NCBI GenBank assembly: GCA_045537235.1
Contig: JAZSPB010000011.1
Location: 1-16,919, forward strand
Direction: 5' to 3'
Source of the DNA: RGIG8775 sp045537235
Lineage (GTDB): Bacteria > Bacillota > Clostridia > Oscillospirales > CAG-272
DNA: 16,919 bases
In this document: positions 13,729 to 16,919 of the stretch, piece after piece
Layout of the letters: each line of letters starts with the position of its first letter
How positions within the stretch are numbered: the first letter of the stretch is position 1
Translations under genes and position numbers: made by a program
The notes under the pieces: generated by a model
Database searches by the model: none
What the model was told of the DNA's origin: nothing
Seen by the model: only the letters and a program-made list of their open reading frames with translations

Positions 13729-14819
13729 TGGATCAGCCCCTTTCTTATGCAGTCGGCAAAGGCGGTCACCAAGGTTTCATTGTCTGCTGTGGTAAGGGCG
13801 CCCAAATGCCCTACGCGGAAGACCGAGTCACGAAGCTCGCCGCCGTTGGGACAGATCCAGATCCCGTATTGATCTTTGAGTATTTCAAAAATGCGGTGTG
13901 CCGAGGTTTGACAGGTGACGCGAAGTGCAGTGACCGCATTGGACGGTGTTTCGGGGAAGGGGACGAAGGGCAGCTCAGAGGCGGCGATCCGTGCACGAAA
14001 ATCCTCCGCGAGGGCGCGGATCTTGGCGCGTTCTGCTTCGATGCCGAGTTCGGTGATGTCCGAAAATCTGCGGTGAAGTTGGATCAGAAGTCCCACTGCG
14101 GGGGTGAAGGGAGTCTGCCCACGCTCCATATTTCGAAGGGCATCTTTCAGATCAAGATAGAGACTTTGCACTTGATTTTCCGAGATGCGGTCAAGGGCGC
14201 GTTGGCTCATGACCATCATAGAAAGTCCCGGTGCCAAGGCCAATGCTTTTTGTGAGCTGGTGATTAAGGCATCGATGTCGGAACGGCTCATATCGATCTC
14301 ATCGGCAAGAAAGGCGCTGATGGCATCGACAATGAGGAGCAGTCCCTCTCGGTGACAGAAATCGGCTATGAGGTCGAGGTTGTAAAGAACACCCGTGGAA
14401 GTCTCATGCAGATTGACCAAAAGCGCGGTGTATCCTTTGCCTGCATATGGTGCCAAATGCTCGGCATGAAGCGCGAGACCGACGGGGAGAAGGATGTCGG
14501 TGTGGTTGAGTCCGTAAATGTCGCAAAGTTGCGAAAAGCGTGCGCCAAAGCTTCCGCCGTTGACCACAAGAATTCGGTCACGCGCGGTAAGTAGATTGGC
14601 GACAGAAGCTTCCATGGCAAAGGTACCCGAGCCCGTCAGAAAAACAGCGCGAGCATCATGGGGCGCGTGGACAAGTTGCTTCAGCATTGTCTCGTTCTCT
14701 GCCATGAGTGCGGAGAATTCTGCGGTGCGGAAATAGGGGATCGGATCGCTTCCCATGGCACGGATGTGCTCGGGAACGGTCACGGGACCTACGGTAAAAT
14801 TAAGCATGGTTTGAGACAT
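13725..14819 (-). CDS. Class V aminotransferase (2-aminoethylphosphonate or alanine-glyoxylate type)
   Basis: A 364-aa PLP enzyme of fold type I. Start NFTVGPVTVP is typical of the AGXT/PhnW group. It has the PLP phosphate loop TGSGTFAMEAS, HETSTG, Asp165 in VDAISAF for the pyridine nitrogen, Schiff-base Lys191 in SSQKALALAPG, and the substrate-carboxylate Arg in FRVGHLG near the C-terminus. Alanine-glyoxylate, serine-pyruvate and 2-aminoethylphosphonate-pyruvate transaminases share this layout and cannot be separated by eye. The ATGA overlap with a LicC/PntC-like cytidylyltransferase favours an aminophosphonate-type role, tentatively. AAAGGA lies 9 nt before the ATG. First gene of a three-gene operon with its own promoter. 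Confidence 0.87.
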   Translation of the reverse strand: MSQTMLNFTVGPVTVPEHIRAMGSDPIPYFRTAEFSALMAENETMLKQLVHAPHDARAVFLTGSGTFAMEASVANLLTARDRILVVNGGSFGARFSQLCDIYGLNHTDILLPVGLALHAEHLAPYAGKGYTALLVNLHETSTGVLYNLDLIADFCHREGLLLIVDAISAFLADEIDMSRSDIDALITSSQKALALAPGLSMMVMSQRALDRISENQVQSLYLDLKDALRNMERGQTPFTPAVGLLIQLHRRFSDITELGIEAERAKIRALAEDFRARIAASELPFVPFPETPSNAVTALRVTCQTSAHRIFEILKDQYGIWICPNGGELRDSVFRVGHLGALTTADNETLVTAFADCIRKGLIQ

Positions 14820-14857
14820 TATCGGTGATCCTTTCGGATAAAATTCATTCTGATCTT

Positions 14858-14886
14858 ATTATACCTCGGATAAGGCAAAAAATCAA
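14858..14886 (-). promoter_or_regulatory. Promoter for aminotransferase operon
   Basis: On the - strand, TTGATT (14886-14881) and a perfect TATAAT (14863-14858) have a 17-bp spacer. The -35 lies 11 bp after the stop of the DUF4091 gene. No terminator separates them, so read-through could also feed this operon. Confidence 0.8.
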
Positions 14887-14896
14887 GGGGTTTGTC

Positions 14897-16621
14897 TTAT
14901 TTTAGGTGCGCGGCGATCTCTTCGTTGATTGCTTCGCGGAAGGAAAGCATTTGCTCGCAGGAGTTGGGAATGGTGGTGTCGGTCATGCGCTCACCGAAGA
15001 AGGTGTCGCAGAGCTTTTCAGTGCTCTCTCTGCCCGCAAGACTTTCCAGAAGCATGAGGGCGCGATAGTCGCAGATCGCTTCGCACATCAGCTTTTCGCG
15101 GAGCGAGGGATAGACCTCTCGGTGCTCTCCGGGGTAGACCAAATAGGAGGCTCCCGGCTTTTGCTTGAAGCAGCAAGGATCGACCTTGGGGTCACTGAGA
15201 CCGTGGCTCAAGAGATCGTAGTAGTAGTTATAACCCCAGTGCAGGAAGCCGAGGGCATGGTAACGATAGAGCTGGGCGCCGAGGATTCTTGTGCGGTAAG
15301 GCTTGGTGGTGATCAGACGGTTGGTGCAGTTTTCCAACTTGCAGCTATTGTAATAACCGCCCGTGTAGTACAGCAGCATCGGGGCATTGGCTTGGGCAAA
15401 GTCGTTGGCATAGCAGATCGAGGCGACGGGGAGTCTGACCAATCCCTTTTGATAATATTCTACATGGGAAAGCGCGTCCATGACGGGGCGGTCGCCCACG
15501 AGAGAGTGGAAGTAGTTTGCGGCCGAGGCATAGCTTTCTTCGCAATAAGCATGAGGCTCATCAGAAACGTGGTAAATAATTTTATCATCGATGCCGCGAC
15601 ATTGGGTATAGGCTAGGAAGGCCTCCATGTAAGCACGGAGAAATTCGCGGTATTCGTCGCTGTCGGCCTTGGTATCCCAGCCGAAGATGCGGCGTTCGGT
15701 ACCGTTTTCCTCGGCATAGATTGCGGGGGCATGGGTGGCGCCCCATTGGCTGTACATATGGGTGTGTTCAAACAGCTCTATGCCGGCATCAAGAGATACG
15801 GTGATGTAGCGGTCAAGCAGGCTCATGTCGAATTCGTAATGACCGTTTTTCAGCATGACCTTGACAAGCTGGGCATTTTTTCTCACCTCTCCGACCATGG
15901 TGTCAAGCGGCGGTGTGAAGGTGGGCAAAAGAAGGGTATTCATGCCGTGACGGGCGGCATTGCGGACAAATTTCTCAAAGACTTCAAAATACTCGTCGGA
16001 GTAAAGCTCCAAATCGTAGATGTCAGCAAGGCAGTCATTATGAAACCAGTTGGTATAGATCAACTCGGATTTCGGCAGAAGTGCGTCGATGAGGGTCAAG
16101 GTAAAGTCGTGCGAGGTCTGTACCTCTCCGTTTCCGAGTGAGATCACCGACAGGCGCAAGGTATAGTCGCCCGCTTCCAGTTCGGCACCGTCCTCATTGA
16201 AGGTGAACCAGACCGACTTGGTGCTGTCACAACTGGCATTGAGAAGTGCACGGTTTTCCGCATCGTAATAATGGGGCTTGTTCTCCTTGGTCTTAACAAC
16301 GGTCGGCGCGGCATGGCGTGGAACCAACATGTCGGGATACAGTCCGGGACCTCTTGCCTCGTTATGTACGTCAGGTTTGGCGGGAGTGACATGGATCACG
16401 GGTACATTTTTTACTTCATAGGCCGCTATCGGAGCCTGCTTGTCCAATACCTCAGCACGGACACTTACCAACTGAAATTGTGTTTCGGCATCGGTGCGGT
16501 AAGCGAGCTGAATCGAAAACGGTTCGTTTCTCATAACCGATGCGTGTGAATATTCCCGCTGCGGTGCGGTGTCATCAAAAAAAATCTTCTGTTGGGAGGA
16601 GCAAAGCCAAGAATAGATCAT
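14897..16621 (-). CDS. DUF4091-domain protein (predicted glycoside hydrolase-like)
   Basis: A 574-aa protein. The N-terminal half (about 1-190) is a beta-sandwich-like region with repeated strands (DYTLRLSVISLG, FTLTLIDA). The C-terminal part is a TIM-barrel-like domain with LIYTNWFHNDCLADIY, MNTLLLPTFTPP, and YHVSDEPHAY containing the acidic pair Asp354/Glu355 as candidate catalytic residues. LGFLHWGYNYYYD and LVYPG are the DUF4091 hallmarks. No signal peptide, so intracellular. Relatives occur in glycan-use loci, but activity is unproven. Start: ATG 16621 has AAGGA (16632-16628) 6 nt upstream. The open frame continues to 16876 only because it reads through the promoter and repeat copy 4, so that extension is rejected. 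Confidence 0.85.
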   Translation of the reverse strand: MIYSWLCSSQQKIFFDDTAPQREYSHASVMRNEPFSIQLAYRTDAETQFQLVSVRAEVLDKQAPIAAYEVKNVPVIHVTPAKPDVHNEARGPGLYPDMLVPRHAAPTVVKTKENKPHYYDAENRALLNASCDSTKSVWFTFNEDGAELEAGDYTLRLSVISLGNGEVQTSHDFTLTLIDALLPKSELIYTNWFHNDCLADIYDLELYSDEYFEVFEKFVRNAARHGMNTLLLPTFTPPLDTMVGEVRKNAQLVKVMLKNGHYEFDMSLLDRYITVSLDAGIELFEHTHMYSQWGATHAPAIYAEENGTERRIFGWDTKADSDEYREFLRAYMEAFLAYTQCRGIDDKIIYHVSDEPHAYCEESYASAANYFHSLVGDRPVMDALSHVEYYQKGLVRLPVASICYANDFAQANAPMLLYYTGGYYNSCKLENCTNRLITTKPYRTRILGAQLYRYHALGFLHWGYNYYYDLLSHGLSDPKVDPCCFKQKPGASYLVYPGEHREVYPSLREKLMCEAICDYRALMLLESLAGRESTEKLCDTFFGERMTDTTIPNSCEQMLSFREAINEEIAAHLK

Positions 16622-16675
16622 GATATATCCTTCTTTCCATATAGAATATAAATCTTGCCAATCGGCACTACCTTT

Positions 16676-16704
16676 ATTATAGCGAATTTTCCCCATAAAG
16701 TAAA
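16676..16704 (-). promoter_or_regulatory. Promoter for the DUF4091 gene
   Basis: On the - strand, TTTACT (16704-16699) and a perfect TATAAT (16681-16676) are 17 bp apart. It lies between repeat copy 4 and the gene. The predicted leader is about 50 nt. Confidence 0.82.
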
Positions 16705-16737
16705 TAGTTTTTTGAAAATTCAGCTTTGCCTCGACGG

Positions 16738-16919
16738 GCGCCTGCGGGCGCTGGGAGGTCACTTTTTGAAAAAAGCTCCGCAAAAACTTTTCTAATGTGC
16801 CCTTGCGAAATTTGAGCGAACATACTGCCCCCATTGGGGTTTTGCTATGTTCGCACAAACTTCCAAAAGGGCACATTAGAAAAGTTTTTTGCGGAGCTTT
16901 TTTTCAAAAAAGCGACCTC
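16738..16919. repeat. Giant inverted-repeat element, copy 4 (right end cut by window)
   Basis: It opens with the terminal hairpin GCGCC-TGCG-GGCGC (16738-16751), then GGGAGGTC and AAAAAAGCTCCGC. The variable arm CTTTTCTAATGTGCCCTT (16787-16804) pairs perfectly over 18 bp with 16867-16884. Inner arms GCGAACATA and TATGTTCGC flank CCCCCATTGGGG. The loop matches copies 1 and 2 only when reverse-complemented, so this copy is inverted. The right arm ends GCGGAGC-T7 and then GCGACCTC at the window edge. It lies upstream of the DUF4091 promoter. Nothing else is seen in 16705-16737. Confidence 0.87.

Noticed and set aside
14897..16876. Longer 659-residue version of the DUF4091 gene starting inside repeat copy 4
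   Set aside because: The extra 85 residues are translation of the promoter and palindromic repeat; ATG 16621 has a ribosome site and follows a consensus promoter.
1..16919. CRISPR array, tRNA/rRNA genes, toxin-antitoxin or phage defence genes
   Set aside because: No regularly spaced direct repeats, tRNA-like cloverleaf, rRNA sequence or defence-type proteins were found on reading both strands.

Overview
The window looks like chromosomal DNA of a low-to-mid-GC Firmicute, most likely an uncultured gut Clostridia of the Oscillospirales type. The evidence is AGGAGG-type ribosome sites, many TTGACA/TATAAT sigma-A-like promoters with exact 17-bp spacers (often with an extended TGn -10), a CarD-family regulator, the MEP isoprenoid pathway (dxs), a B. 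subtilis-type NagB, an AlaX editing protein and an ECF-transporter S component. Two kinds of palindromic intergenic repeat are present that I recall from such genomes. Placement below class level is inference. No rRNA, tRNA, CRISPR, phage or transposase gene is visible, and all thirteen to fourteen protein genes look intact.

Layout, left to right: a palindromic repeat (copy 1, cut by the window edge); a two-gene + strand operon (ECF S component, AlaX alanyl-tRNA editing protein); a convergent class 3 lipase-like gene; dxs from its own promoter with a structured leader; a bidirectional terminator; a convergent carD-like gene; a DUF1015 gene from its own promoter; palindromic repeat copy 2; the nagB-nagA pair on the - strand; a 307-bp gap with an AT-rich tandem tract and a GC-rich hairpin repeat; a Gfo/Idh/MocA oxidoreductase divergent from an AraC regulator plus SGNH hydrolase operon; palindromic repeat copy 3; a - strand operon aminotransferase - LicC/PntC-like nucleotidyltransferase - HAD phosphatase; a DUF4091 glycosidase-like gene upstream of it; and palindromic repeat copy 4, cut by the right edge.

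Functional themes are amino-sugar and glycan use (nagB, nagA, DUF4091, Gfo/Idh/MocA, SGNH hydrolase under an AraC regulator), isoprenoid precursor supply (dxs), translation quality control (AlaX), and a candidate nucleotidyl-activation cassette. The last pairs a class V aminotransferase with a LicC/PntC-like cytidylyltransferase through an ATGA overlap. This resembles 2-aminoethylphosphonate or phosphocholine-type head-group activation, but no PEP mutase lies in the window.

The most striking non-coding structure is a family of four roughly 170-200 bp giant inverted repeats. Two of them exactly fill the gap between convergent gene pairs. They carry GCGGAGC-T7 terminator-like arms on both strands, occur in both orientations, and show arm-matched sequence changes between copies. 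The second is a 60-bp intergenic switch (10386-10441) in which two divergent promoters overlap at their -10 boxes and are laced with inverted repeats.
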